A stretch of DNA of 64,000 nucleotides from CAIKMD01 sp963729935 (GCA_963729935.1 CAVSPW010000005.1:62001-126000); one strand, 5' to 3'; shown: positions 34,943-43,796, counted from the stretch's first letter. Made by a program: numbers and translations. The notes: generated by a model from the letters alone, not told the origin.

Positions 34943-35934
34943 GGTGGCAAGGATTGCCCGTTCTCATTACCGGGGCTGGCGGCTTTATTGGTAGTCATTT
35001 GACCGACGCACTGGTACGGCAGGGTGCCACGGTTCGCGCCTTCGTCAGGTACACTAGCCGGGGAACCTCAGGATGGCTCACGGATCTTGCTCCGGACGTG
35101 TTCAGCGCAGTCGAAGTGGTTCAAGGCGATTTACGCGACCCCGAACGTGTCGTCGACGCCGTGCGGGGACAGAAAATTATATTCCACTTGGGAGCGATGA
35201 TCAGCATTCCTTTCTCATACGTCAGTCCATCGGAAGCGGTGGCTGTAAACGTCGGCGGCACGCTTAACGTCTTGAATGCTTGCCGTCGGGAAAACGTGAC
35301 CAGACTCGTACATGTATCAACTAGCGAGACTTATGGGACAGCGCAGTACGTACCGATCGATGAGCGACATCCATTGCAAGGACAATCGCCCTATTCAGCG
35401 AGCAAGATAGGTGCCGATCAGCTCGTTGAAAGCTTCCATCGCGCATTCACTCTACCTGTCGCAACGGTCCGTCCATTTAACACATATGGTCCCAGGCAAT
35501 CGGCGCGAGCGATTATTCCTACAATCGTGGTTCAAATGCTCGCAGGCAATGAAATTCGGCTCGGAGCGCTCACGCCGACGCGCGATTTTACGTATGTAGA
35601 CGACACAGTGCGCGGCATGTTGCGCGCCGCCGAAGTCCATGAGGCAGTGGGAAGAACCATCAACCTCGGCAGCGGCACCGAAATCTCGATTGGCGATCTC
35701 GCTGCGCGGATCGCTCAGATCATGGGCAAGAAACTAAGGATCGAAGAGGCCAATGAACGTGTCCGGCCAGAAAGCAGCGAGGTACGACGCCTCCTAGCCG
35801 ACAACAGGCTTGCGGGCACCCTCCTGGATTGGCGGCCTGAAACCGCATTCGACGACGGACTAAAGCTTACGGTTAAGTGGCTTGGCGAGCATGTTGCTGA
35901 ATATCGGCGCGGGCAGATCGAGTATGTTATCTGA
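34939..35934 (+). CDS. LegB-like NDP-sugar 4,6-dehydratase
   Basis: The 331-residue extended SDR has GAGGFIGSHLTDALV, a VRAFVRYTSRGTSGWL segment, HLGAMISIPFSY, STSETYGTAQYVPIDE, the catalytic YSASKIGADQL and PFNTYGPRQSARAIIPTI with GALTPTRDFTYVDDT. These match the LegB branch of nucleotide-sugar 4,6-dehydratases used for GDP- or UDP-HexNAc in legionaminate synthesis. However, the matching aminotransferase (LegC), hydrolysing epimerase (LegG) and acetyltransferase (LegH) are not in the window. Confidence 0.85.
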   Translation: MRWQGLPVLITGAGGFIGSHLTDALVRQGATVRAFVRYTSRGTSGWLTDLAPDVFSAVEVVQGDLRDPERVVDAVRGQKIIFHLGAMISIPFSYVSPSEAVAVNVGGTLNVLNACRRENVTRLVHVSTSETYGTAQYVPIDERHPLQGQSPYSASKIGADQLVESFHRAFTLPVATVRPFNTYGPRQSARAIIPTIVVQMLAGNEIRLGALTPTRDFTYVDDTVRGMLRAAEVHEAVGRTINLGSGTEISIGDLAARIAQIMGKKLRIEEANERVRPESSEVRRLLADNRLAGTLLDWRPETAFDDGLKLTVKWLGEHVAEYRRGQIEYVI

Positions 35935-36853
35935 TCAAACGGCCATGGATAAGCCTCGTATTCAACGTATCGTATTCGCCACTTGCCATCCCGATGACGA
36001 GGCGCTTTGGATCGGCGGCCTGTTGCACTCGATTTCGCAATTTTCTTTCCTCGAAGCTTATGTTATCTGCTTGTCGGGCCGTGACCCGCAATCCGCCCGT
36101 ATGGCGGAATTTGAAGCGGCACGACAGGTCGCGGGCTATGCTGACGGAGTTATTGTCGGAGGCCCCCTACGGGCCGCGACCGATCCCTTGCCCGAGCCTT
36201 CAGCGACCCTGGAAGAAGGGCTCCGGAGCCTGGGGCTGAGGCGCGACGACATAGCTCTACTGGTGACTCATTCCACTTTTGGCGACGAGCATCTGCACCC
36301 GCATCACCGTCAGGCTAATATGGCGTTGCGACATTGGAGCCGTAACTTTGGAATACCTTTCGGATATTTCTCGTGCCTTCCTATCCCCTATTTCCGCCAC
36401 ATTCCAATCGTTGGTGAGCTACGCCGCTACGGCTCACTCCATTTGCTTCACGCAGCACGCTGTGAGTTCCTACTTCAACCTACCCAGCGAGCACGCGAAC
36501 CTACATTGACCTTCTTTGCCGAATGTCCAGGATACTACGTGCAATTTCTGACTGAAGCGTCCGCAAAATCCAAGATGTTGAGTTGCTATACCTCGATTGG
36601 CCTTGTTCAACATCAGCGCGGCTACTCCATGTTCACCAACCCGTGCGAAGCTCTATATCTGATGGATGAAGAGGCGTATCGTCCTTTCGCGGACTTGATC
36701 GAATCAATGGATATTCCCAGTGATGTCGTGTTGGTGCCGCCGCCCCACCTAGCGATTGATCCCGATGGACATGTTGCGGCTCAAGCCGTGCCACGTCGCA
36801 ATTTTGTCGACCGTGTTGGGTCACGGCTTGTGCGTGCGCTCACGAGGCGCTGA
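35924..36853 (+). CDS. PIG-L/LmbE-family deacetylase
   Basis: The protein has the zinc-binding motif ATCHPDDEALWIGG near its N terminus and a second site THSTFGDEHLHPHHRQAN near residue 120, both defining the PIG-L fold. The first ATG at 35924 overlaps the preceding gene by 11 bp; an ATG at 35945 is an alternative. Family members remove N-acetyl groups from GlcNAc-type sugars, so it probably tailors an amino sugar in the polymer. It is longer (309 residues) than many PIG-L proteins, with an unassigned C-terminal part. Confidence 0.82.
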   Translation: MLSDQTAMDKPRIQRIVFATCHPDDEALWIGGLLHSISQFSFLEAYVICLSGRDPQSARMAEFEAARQVAGYADGVIVGGPLRAATDPLPEPSATLEEGLRSLGLRRDDIALLVTHSTFGDEHLHPHHRQANMALRHWSRNFGIPFGYFSCLPIPYFRHIPIVGELRRYGSLHLLHAARCEFLLQPTQRAREPTLTFFAECPGYYVQFLTEASAKSKMLSCYTSIGLVQHQRGYSMFTNPCEALYLMDEEAYRPFADLIESMDIPSDVVLVPPPHLAIDPDGHVAAQAVPRRNFVDRVGSRLVRALTRR

Positions 36854-36861
36854 GGTGGTTC

Positions 36862-38142
36862 ATGCCCTGCATACTTAAGCAACGCACAGATCGCAGCCCC
36901 GGCGTCATAACTTTCACTCACAATGAGGCCTTGCGGGGATTGCCGGCAAAGTCGGCCCTCGTGAAGGAGTTCCTCGCTCGCGGTATATCGGAACGTACAT
37001 GGTTATTTGGTGTCCACATCCAAGGCGATTGCTCGCACTTCGACAGCTGGCCGCTTGAGCGTTGGCACGATTTCATCATGTGGCCAGAAATCGATGCGAA
37101 GTTCCTCGCCAAGTTACCTCGCGAGAAGTTGCTACCATACAACTGCATCAATTTCATGCCCGAGGTATCTGCTCGGCCAAAAGGTATGGAGCGGAATGTC
37201 GATATCTGTGTAATCTCGCGCCCGTCGGTCATCAAACGAATTCACGAGACTTTGCTGATTCTGCGCGACCTTATGGAACGACGCCCGAATTTCTCGGCAA
37301 CCCTGATTGTTCCAGATCCGCGCCACATCGCATTCGGCGAAGAATGCTACGCAAAACAAGAAATTGATCGACGCTTCTATGAGATCCCGCGGCGCATTTT
37401 TTCGTCACGGCAACTACAGCGTCTGTCGATCGTTAGTAGCTCAGAGGACTCGTTCGGTCGATATCCCCTGGCTCGCAACTTAATGACCGATATCCTACAC
37501 CGCTCGCGATTTCTACTCCTGCCCTCTCATAAGGAAGGCACGCCGCGAGTCGTTGCTGAAGCGTTGCAAGCCGGAACACCCGTCATCCTGTCTCGATCAC
37601 TCGTTTCTGGAATGACGCGGCATCTTGACGGGGGCAATGCACTCTTCATAGATGACGAAATTCCTACGGCGGTGGGACAGATCGATGATGCGCTCACACA
37701 TTATGGGCGATTCGCCGTTGATATCTGTCAAGCCCACTCGGCCTTTTCTGAACATTGTCACCGGCCCGCATTCCAATCGGAGCTCGCGCGGCGCATCGAA
37801 ACGCTGGGACGCCCTGTCGAAGGTCGGTGGTTCTTGAATGAGTTGCATCTCCGACTCGCATGCCACGGGCAAAAACACAATTATCAATTCATGAATCGTG
37901 AGTCACTATTTTTTGAGTGGCTCCGGAAAGTGGATCCTGGATCGGGTGTGCCTATCACGGACCCCTATGATGAAGATGCCCTCCTTGGAAGCGAAGAAAT
38001 CAACGATCAGTTGGACGCCACTGTAACTGCGCAAGAGATTTTAAATGCGCCACGAACGCGGCAAATATTTCGCAGGGTCGCTCGACGCATCAGCGCTGGT
38101 CTACGACGGGGGAACCCTGTCCGAAACACAAATATTGGCTAA
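36862..38142 (+). CDS. GT-B glycosyltransferase (GT4-like)
   Basis: The 426-residue protein has a typical GT4 donor region: DICVISRPSVIKRIHETLLIL, then SRFLLLPSHKEGTPRVVAEALQAGTPVILS with the EGTPRVVAEAL block. After about residue 310 it carries an extra segment of about 110 residues with no recognised fold. GAGGTGG lies upstream of the ATG. It follows the PIG-L gene after 8 bp. Confidence 0.75.
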   Translation: MPCILKQRTDRSPGVITFTHNEALRGLPAKSALVKEFLARGISERTWLFGVHIQGDCSHFDSWPLERWHDFIMWPEIDAKFLAKLPREKLLPYNCINFMPEVSARPKGMERNVDICVISRPSVIKRIHETLLILRDLMERRPNFSATLIVPDPRHIAFGEECYAKQEIDRRFYEIPRRIFSSRQLQRLSIVSSSEDSFGRYPLARNLMTDILHRSRFLLLPSHKEGTPRVVAEALQAGTPVILSRSLVSGMTRHLDGGNALFIDDEIPTAVGQIDDALTHYGRFAVDICQAHSAFSEHCHRPAFQSELARRIETLGRPVEGRWFLNELHLRLACHGQKHNYQFMNRESLFFEWLRKVDPGSGVPITDPYDEDALLGSEEINDQLDATVTAQEILNAPRTRQIFRRVARRISAGLRRGNPVRNTNIG

Positions 38143-38178
38143 ACGCCCTTATGACGGCAATGCAGATATAATTTGACG

Positions 38179-39105
38179 ATGAGCGATCGGCCTCACGCCG
38201 CTCCGGCCTTTGCCGTCATAATACCGACACTTAACGCCGCGCGAACGTTGCCGCGGACGCTCGCGAGCCTCGCCGCCCAGGCTACACTCTACGAGGCGTT
38301 CATCGTCGACGGGGGTTCGACGGATGGCACCGTAGCCATCGCAACTCATGCGCAGGGCATAACATTTATCGAATCTCCAGGCAGTTCCCTTTACGAAGCG
38401 CTCAATCTCGGTATCGCCAGGGCGTCAGCTGCGTTTATCTGCCTTCTCAATGCTGACGACGTACTACTTCCGGGCGCACTCGCTGCCGTCATGGGACGCT
38501 ATGCGGAGCCCCTTAATCCGGACATCGTTCGCGGATTGCCGGAATTCGTCGAAGCCAATCCCGATGGGACGCTCGTCCACGACGTCAGAAATGAGCGCCG
38601 AGCGCCGAAACACATGGACCTTCGCACGGTTCTCATGGGTCCCTTGGCCATCAATAGTATGTTTATCAGCCGAAAATTCTTTGACCGAGTTGGACCATTC
38701 GACCCTGCTTTCCGTTTCGCCGCAGACCGCGACTGGGTAATGCGTGCGTGGGCCAGTGGGGGACGCATAGCCGAACTCGAGCGGCCAGTTTATCGTTATT
38801 TCGTCCATCCGGGTTCGCAGACGCTCGATCGCGCCCGGCGCAACTATCAAGCGATTCGCGTTGAACACCTGAGCATCGCTCGACGCGAATTAGCGAAAGT
38901 AGCCCGCGGAACGCCATTATTTTGCGCACTCGAGGAATGGCATGCGCGCGAGACCGGATTGCTTGGGATCTATCTCTTAGGGCGCATGCGATGGCTTGAC
39001 GCGGCCAAGCTCGGGACAGATTCCTTTTCGACCGCGCCATTCTGGCCAGTCGAACTTGCGTCAGATGCGCTGAAGTGCATCTGGCGACGCCGCGGTCATA
39101 CTTGA
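38179..39105 (+). CDS. Family 2 glycosyltransferase
   Basis: The 308-residue GT-A enzyme begins FAVIIPTLNAARTLPRTLASLAAQ, has VDGGSTDGT, an LLNADDVLLPGAL metal motif and a conserved DRDWVMRAW acceptor region. These fit the WcaA-type branch. The preferred start is the ATG at 38179; a TTG is two codons earlier. It follows the GT4-like gene after 36 bp and probably belongs to the same transcript. Confidence 0.85.
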   Translation: MSDRPHAAPAFAVIIPTLNAARTLPRTLASLAAQATLYEAFIVDGGSTDGTVAIATHAQGITFIESPGSSLYEALNLGIARASAAFICLLNADDVLLPGALAAVMGRYAEPLNPDIVRGLPEFVEANPDGTLVHDVRNERRAPKHMDLRTVLMGPLAINSMFISRKFFDRVGPFDPAFRFAADRDWVMRAWASGGRIAELERPVYRYFVHPGSQTLDRARRNYQAIRVEHLSIARRELAKVARGTPLFCALEEWHARETGLLGIYLLGRMRWLDAAKLGTDSFSTAPFWPVELASDALKCIWRRRGHT

Positions 39106-39190
39106 GGCCCGCTATTCGATAAACCTAATCCAGACGAGCGCGCCCTCGTCACGAAAGACAAGCAGGAAATACCAATGAATGAGCCGCTTA

Positions 39191-39757
39191 TCACGCGCTA
39201 ATGCGGGCTTCGATCTCGGCGCAGAGATAGTGATACAAGCAGATGTGCGCTTGCTGAATAAGGGGCGTCGAAGTCGCGGGCACATCGAGAAGAACGGTTG
39301 CGAACGCCGCCAGACGGCCACCGCCCTTCCCGGTAAGCGCGATGACATTCATACCACGCGCTTTTCCGGCCGCTGCCGCGGCAATGACATTCTTGGACCC
39401 GCCACTGGTGCTGATCGCAAGCAACACGCCCCCAGTTTCGCCATAAGCCTCCACTTGGCGGGCGAAGACCTCGTCGTAAGAGACGTCATTGCCCCAGGCG
39501 GTAAGGATTGCGGGATCAGCGGCCAGCGCAATCGCCTTGAGCGCGCGACGGTTCTTGAGAAACCGACCGACGAGTTCGCCCGCGATGTGCATTGAATCGG
39601 CGGCGGACCCACCATTACCGCAAATCAGCAGAGGCTTGTCCGCCGCCAGCGCCATCGTGCATATGGCCACGGCTTGCTCAACCTTTGCCGGGTCTAGCGT
39701 ACGGGACGTCTCGTCGAGAACTGCTGCGGAAGACTTAAGATAATCTTGGATGCCCAT
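39191..39757 (-). CDS. gmhA: Phosphoheptose isomerase (SIS domain)
   Basis: It converts sedoheptulose 7-phosphate to D-glycero-D-manno-heptose 7-phosphate. The 188-residue SIS protein has LLICGNGGSAADSMHIAGELVGRF, LAISTSGGSKNVIAA, VIALTGKGGGRL and a C-terminal IQQAHICLYHYLCAEIE zinc/active-site helix, as in GmhA. The ATG at 39757 is preferred. Together with gmhB (11620) it supplies heptose for core LPS or an O-antigen heptose, but the HldE/HddA kinase gene is elsewhere. Confidence 0.93.
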   Translation of the reverse strand: MGIQDYLKSSAAVLDETSRTLDPAKVEQAVAICTMALAADKPLLICGNGGSAADSMHIAGELVGRFLKNRRALKAIALAADPAILTAWGNDVSYDEVFARQVEAYGETGGVLLAISTSGGSKNVIAAAAAGKARGMNVIALTGKGGGRLAAFATVLLDVPATSTPLIQQAHICLYHYLCAEIEARISA

Positions 39758-39995
39758 AACGTGCCAATATTGCACAGAAACGATGCGCAGCGGTGCTGAA
39801 AATACATACGGCTGGAGAGAATGCGCCCAATTCTAACCGCGCGACATTCACGATACGAGGATCAAGCGAGTGAGTTAACGGGACTGTTTAGATGGCGAAC
39901 ATCGTGGAAACTTGCTATCCGCGCATCCCCAAGAACTTTCGCGAAATTCAGAAGCGATCATCTTAGGTACAGCCCTCGCATAAGATTTGGCTGCC

Positions 39996-40199
39996 TCAGA
40001 CCCGCTCGCTTTCCCGCTCGAGCCGTCGCGCCTCGGCCTCGCATTCGGCCGCATATTCGTCGATTCGGCGGGCATCTACTTGGCCTACGGCCCAGAGAAA
40101 CCGTCGCGCACGCTCTGCTCTTGCCCGCAGCCCTGCCGCTGTTGGTGGCTCAATCCTTTCAATCCGCATGGCATAGTCCCTCGAAATCGGATATTTCAT
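39996..40199 (-). CDS. Small hypothetical protein, divergent from RHH gene
   Basis: A 67-codon frame starting at the ATG at 40199 encodes a basic/acidic, mostly helical protein (RARAERARRFLWAVG, then AAECEAEARRLERE) that may form a coiled coil. An alternative ATG lies at 40169. It is divergently arranged with the RHH regulator and shares the intergenic region with the inverted repeat at 40211-40231. Its reality is supported by composition but not by a recognised family. Confidence 0.4.
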   Translation of the reverse strand: MKYPISRDYAMRIERIEPPTAAGLRARAERARRFLWAVGQVDARRIDEYAAECEAEARRLERESERV

Positions 40200-40210
40200 G
40201 CTAATAACCA

Positions 40211-40231
40211 TATATTAACCAAGTTAATATA
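40211..40231. promoter_or_regulatory. Perfect 9-bp inverted repeat, probable operator
   Basis: TATATTAAC and its exact reverse complement GTTAATATA flank a 3-bp spacer (CAA). It lies in an AT-rich stretch between the small minus-strand ORF and the RHH gene start at 40271, a position expected for an autoregulatory operator. Confidence 0.5.
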
Positions 40232-40270
40232 CGGTAAACGCAGATCGTGATTTTGAGTGGGGTTGGGGCC

Positions 40271-40498
40271 ATGGCGCGTCCACGGAATAAGGCGGAAACG
40301 AAGTCTCTGACCGTTTCGGTCCCGATCCGCCTCTATGACTATCTCAGCCACTTGGCGCGCAATTCGGTTCTGGGCGCGTCCGAATCCGAGGTTGCGAGCT
40401 TCCTCCTGACCCAACAGGTCATGGGCATGCTGCGCGACGGTTTCCACGACTTGCGAATCCCCGACGGCCCGGCGCCTTCCTTGCCGCCGAAGGCGTGA
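40271..40498 (+). CDS. Ribbon-helix-helix-like small DNA-binding protein
   Basis: The 75-residue protein has a basic N terminus (MARPRNKAETKS), then a beta-strand LTVSVPIR and two helices (LYDYLSHLARNS and ESEVASFLLTQQVMGML), the order of a ribbon-helix-helix dimer. The C-terminal 20 residues are rich in proline and not part of the fold. The start at 40271 is 40 bp from the inverted repeat. A role as repressor of itself and of the divergent small gene is inferred. Confidence 0.6.
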   Translation: MARPRNKAETKSLTVSVPIRLYDYLSHLARNSVLGASESEVASFLLTQQVMGMLRDGFHDLRIPDGPAPSLPPKA

Positions 40499-40694
40499 CC
40501 CCATTGCGACCGTCGCGCCCCTGCGCGGAATGTCGGGTCAAGCCTTTCGCATAGCGACGCACATCGCGATCGGGCCGGCGACAAGACGCCCGTTGCGCGC
40601 GGCGTGTAGCGGTCGCCTCCCTTCGCCGTGCCGATGATTGTCCCGGAGAGGTCAGATCGCTACGCTGATCCTCGGAACCGGGTTCATTAAGGAA

Positions 40695-41546
40695 ATGTCC
40701 GCTCACATTCGCGCGCACGCGCCCAACATCGACGAGAAGACCGTCCGTTCCTTCGGCGACGAGTGGTCGGCCTTCGATCAGCGGGACATGCCCGAAGCCG
40801 AGTCGCTCCGTCGCTTCGAAGAATATTTCGCGATTTTTCCCTGGGATGCGCTGCCCGCCGATGCGATTGGCGCCGATATCGGCTGCGGCAGCGGCCGCTG
40901 GGCGCGACACGTGGCCGCACGCGTGGGAATATTGCACTGTGTCGACCCAAGCCAAGGCGCGCTCGACGTCGCCCGACGCAATCTCGGCAAATTCGGCAAT
41001 TGCCGCTTTCATCTGGCGAACGCGGATGAGAGCCCGCTCGAAAAGGGAAGCCTGGATTTTTGCTACTCTCTCGGCGTGCTCCATCACGTGCCGGATACGG
41101 CGCGCGCCCTGCGCTCCTGCGTAGCGATGCTGAAGCAGGGGGCGCCCCTGCTCGTTTATCTCTATTACGCGCTCGACAATCGGCCGCTTTGGTTTCGTAT
41201 GCTATGGCGCCTCTCCGATGCGGTGAGGCAAGGGACATCGCGGCTGCCCTTCTCGATCAAGCGCCGCCTCAGCGATGCGATCGCCTTTGCCGTCTATTGG
41301 CCCTTGGCGCGGCTCGCGGCGCTCGTCGCATTCCTGGGCGGCGATCCGAGCTTCCTGCCTCTCAACTATTATCGCGACAAAAGCTTTTACACGATGCGCA
41401 CCGATGCGCTCGACCGGTTCGGTACGCGGCTCGAAAAGCGCTTTCGCCGGGCGGAAATCGAGAAGATGATGCGCGAGGCCGGGCTCGAGCGGATCGCCTT
41501 TTCCGACCAGCCCCCCTTCTGGTGCGCAATCGGCTATCGCGCGTGA
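40695..41546 (+). CDS. SAM-dependent methyltransferase
   Basis: The 283-residue protein has an N-terminal helical region (IRAHAPNIDEKTVRSFGDEW), then ADIGCGSGRWARHVA (SAM loop), HCVDPSQGALDVAR (motif II), FCYSLGVLHHVPDTARAL (motif IV) and a hydrophobic C-terminal stretch. This fits a Methyltransf_11 enzyme acting on a lipid or sugar intermediate. The start at ATG 40695 is chosen over the GC-rich upstream extension. GC-rich codon use shows it lies outside the foreign island. Confidence 0.8.
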   Translation: MSAHIRAHAPNIDEKTVRSFGDEWSAFDQRDMPEAESLRRFEEYFAIFPWDALPADAIGADIGCGSGRWARHVAARVGILHCVDPSQGALDVARRNLGKFGNCRFHLANADESPLEKGSLDFCYSLGVLHHVPDTARALRSCVAMLKQGAPLLVYLYYALDNRPLWFRMLWRLSDAVRQGTSRLPFSIKRRLSDAIAFAVYWPLARLAALVAFLGGDPSFLPLNYYRDKSFYTMRTDALDRFGTRLEKRFRRAEIEKMMREAGLERIAFSDQPPFWCAIGYRA

Positions 41547-41630
41547 TCCGTCGCTGCAATCAGCCCTTTTCTTCCGGAACGCGTGTGCTGATTGCCCGAA
41601 CCGGCCGTGGTCCTCTAGAAGAACGGCGTC

Positions 41631-42515
41631 ATGGGCTCCGCCGGTAACACGATCTCGGTCGTCATTCCCGTTTTCAACCGCCGGCGCGAGATCCTGCGGG
41701 CGATCGCGAGCGTGATTGGCCAAACCCGGCAACCCGATGAAATCCTGATCGTCGATGACGGATCGACCGACGGAACGGTCGATGCGGTCGCCGCGCTTCA
41801 GGAGCCGCGCGTTCGAATTCTACGCTTAGCGCGTAATCAAGGTGCCGCGGCCGCACGCAATGCCGGCATCGAGGCCGCGCACGGCGACTGGATAGCGCTT
41901 CTGGACAGCGACGACGAATGGGAGCCGCGCAAGCTCGAATTGCAGATGGCCTCGCTCGCCGATGCCCCGGATGACACGCCAGCCGGCGTCACGGGCTATG
42001 TCATCCGCGACTACCGAAACGGTGCGAGGTACGGTTTTCATCCGACCACGCGCGATGTCGCACTCGAGGCGCTCGTCTGGGGTTGCCCCCTCGGCGTCGG
42101 CTCCACGCTTCTGGCCCGGCGCGGGGTATTTTCGGAGGTCGGCCTACTCGATCCCGAGCTCCCGCGACTCGAGGATTGGGAATGGCTCATGCGCTATCTG
42201 CCGGCGCATCGCCTGGACGTGCTACCCGAGGCGCTGACCATCGTGCATAAGAGCGGCGATCCGAGTTTCGCTAAAGTCGAAGCTGCGCTGTCGCGCATCA
42301 AAGCCAGGCACCGCGCGGAATGGTATCGGCGGTCATGGCTGGCCGGGCGAAAATTCGATTCGACGCTGTTGGTCGAAGAAGCGGCTGCGTCCTACCAGGC
42401 GCGAAACCGGCGCGGCGCGGTGATCCTGTCCTTGCGCGCCTTCATCGCCTACCCCTTCCGCGGCGGCGGCTTCTTCGCGATGCTCGCGCGCCGGGCATTG
42501 CGCGCGAAGGCCTGA
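41631..42515 (+). CDS. Family 2 glycosyltransferase
   Basis: The 294-residue GT2 enzyme has ISVVIPVFNRRREILRAIASV, VDDGSTDGTVDAV, LLDSDDEWEPRKLELQ (metal motif) and a C-terminal basic helix. It fits WcaA/RfbF-like transferases. It is followed after 21 bp by an O-antigen-ligase-like gene, so the two plus the preceding methyltransferase look like a small LPS cluster. Confidence 0.88.
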   Translation: MGSAGNTISVVIPVFNRRREILRAIASVIGQTRQPDEILIVDDGSTDGTVDAVAALQEPRVRILRLARNQGAAAARNAGIEAAHGDWIALLDSDDEWEPRKLELQMASLADAPDDTPAGVTGYVIRDYRNGARYGFHPTTRDVALEALVWGCPLGVGSTLLARRGVFSEVGLLDPELPRLEDWEWLMRYLPAHRLDVLPEALTIVHKSGDPSFAKVEAALSRIKARHRAEWYRRSWLAGRKFDSTLLVEEAAASYQARNRRGAVILSLRAFIAYPFRGGGFFAMLARRALRAKA

Positions 42516-42536
42516 GCGGGCGCCGGGCCCGCGATA

Positions 42537-43796
42537 ATGTCCGCATCCCACCGATCCGCTATAACCCGGCCGATGCAGCCAAGCCTCCGCGCGCGCGCCG
42601 CCGGCGCCGTTTTTCCTGCCACCGCCTTTGTCCTCCCTCCGCTCGGGATCTTCGCGCCCTTGGGCGCCGCCCCGCTTCTCGCGATCGCGGCGCTGGCCAC
42701 GCTAGTGCTGGACTGGGAGCGCTGCCGTGCAAGCGTCGGCACGCTGAAGACCCCCGCGATCCTCCTCGGCGCGCTCGGAATCTGGGGCGCGACCTCTTCC
42801 CTTTGGTCGATCCTGCCCGGGCACAGCCTTTTCGAGGGCTTGCGCTTTCTGGTGCTGAGCGCCGGAGGGCTGATATTCTTCGCGCGAGCGCTTGCGACAA
42901 CGGCCGGGGAAGGACGCCGGATCACCGCCGCCCTGACTTTCGGCGTCCTCCTGGCGTTGGCGCTGCTCGCCATCGAGCGCTTCGGCGATGCACCGATCAC
43001 GCGGCTTTGGCTCGGCATTCCCGATCAACAGGGCCTGTCCTTCGCGCGGTTCGATCGCGGCGTGACCGCGCTTGTCCTCGTGCTCTGGGCGCTTCTTTGC
43101 GCGAAGGTCCCGCTGTGGCGGCGGGGCGGCCTCTTGCTCGCGGTGCTGGCGATCACGGCCGCGCTGTCGAGCGCGACCGCGCTTCTGGCCGCGCTCGCGA
43201 GCCTTGTCGTCTTCGCATCGGCGCGGCTAGCTCCGCGCGCCGTCGCCGGCGCGATCATCGCCGGTTTCCTCGCGTTCGGTATCGCCATTCCCGTTGCGGT
43301 TCCAAGCAACGCCACGATCCTGGCTCTTCACGAAAGCGCGCCCTGGATCAAATGGTCGGGCATTCATCGCCTGTTGATTTGGCGCTTCGCCGCCGACCGC
43401 GTCGCGGAACGGCCTCTCCTCGGCTGGGGCATGGATGCGTCGCGCGAGATTCCAGGCGGCAAGGTCGACTTCAATACGGTCCTGCCGTCGCTCCACTACC
43501 CCGGCGGCGCGCAGCGCCTGCCGCTCCATCCCCATGACGCGGCGCTGCAATGGGAGTTGGAACTCGGCTTGCCCGGCCTCGTGCTGGGCCTCGCCATCGT
43601 CCTATGGACGATCTGGCGCATCGGTTGGCGCGCGCCGCGGTCGCCGAGCCGGCGCGCCGGCGCCTTGGCGCTGAGCGTCGCCGTGCTGGCCGTGGGTCTC
43701 TTGAGCTTTGGGATCTGGCAGGCCTGGTGGCTCTCGACAGTATGGCTCAGCGCGTCGCTCTTTGCGGCGAGCGCGCCGGAAGAGATCATGCTATGA
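42537..43796 (+). CDS. O-antigen ligase-like membrane protein
   Basis: The 419-residue polytopic protein has about ten hydrophobic segments and a large periplasmic loop at about residues 265-340 ending in HPHDAALQWELELGLPGL, the histidine-containing motif of the Wzy/WaaL family. A WaaL-type role in joining O-antigen to lipid A core would fit the ABC-type exporter in the island. ATGs at 42537 and 42573 are both possible starts. Confidence 0.78.
   Translation: MSASHRSAITRPMQPSLRARAAGAVFPATAFVLPPLGIFAPLGAAPLLAIAALATLVLDWERCRASVGTLKTPAILLGALGIWGATSSLWSILPGHSLFEGLRFLVLSAGGLIFFARALATTAGEGRRITAALTFGVLLALALLAIERFGDAPITRLWLGIPDQQGLSFARFDRGVTALVLVLWALLCAKVPLWRRGGLLLAVLAITAALSSATALLAALASLVVFASARLAPRAVAGAIIAGFLAFGIAIPVAVPSNATILALHESAPWIKWSGIHRLLIWRFAADRVAERPLLGWGMDASREIPGGKVDFNTVLPSLHYPGGAQRLPLHPHDAALQWELELGLPGLVLGLAIVLWTIWRIGWRAPRSPSRRAGALALSVAVLAVGLLSFGIWQAWWLSTVWLSASLFAASAPEEIML

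Noticed and set aside
34939..35934. LegB-like gene as proof of a legionaminate pathway
   Set aside because: LegC, LegG and LegH are missing, and the gene is coupled to an Rmd-like reductase instead.
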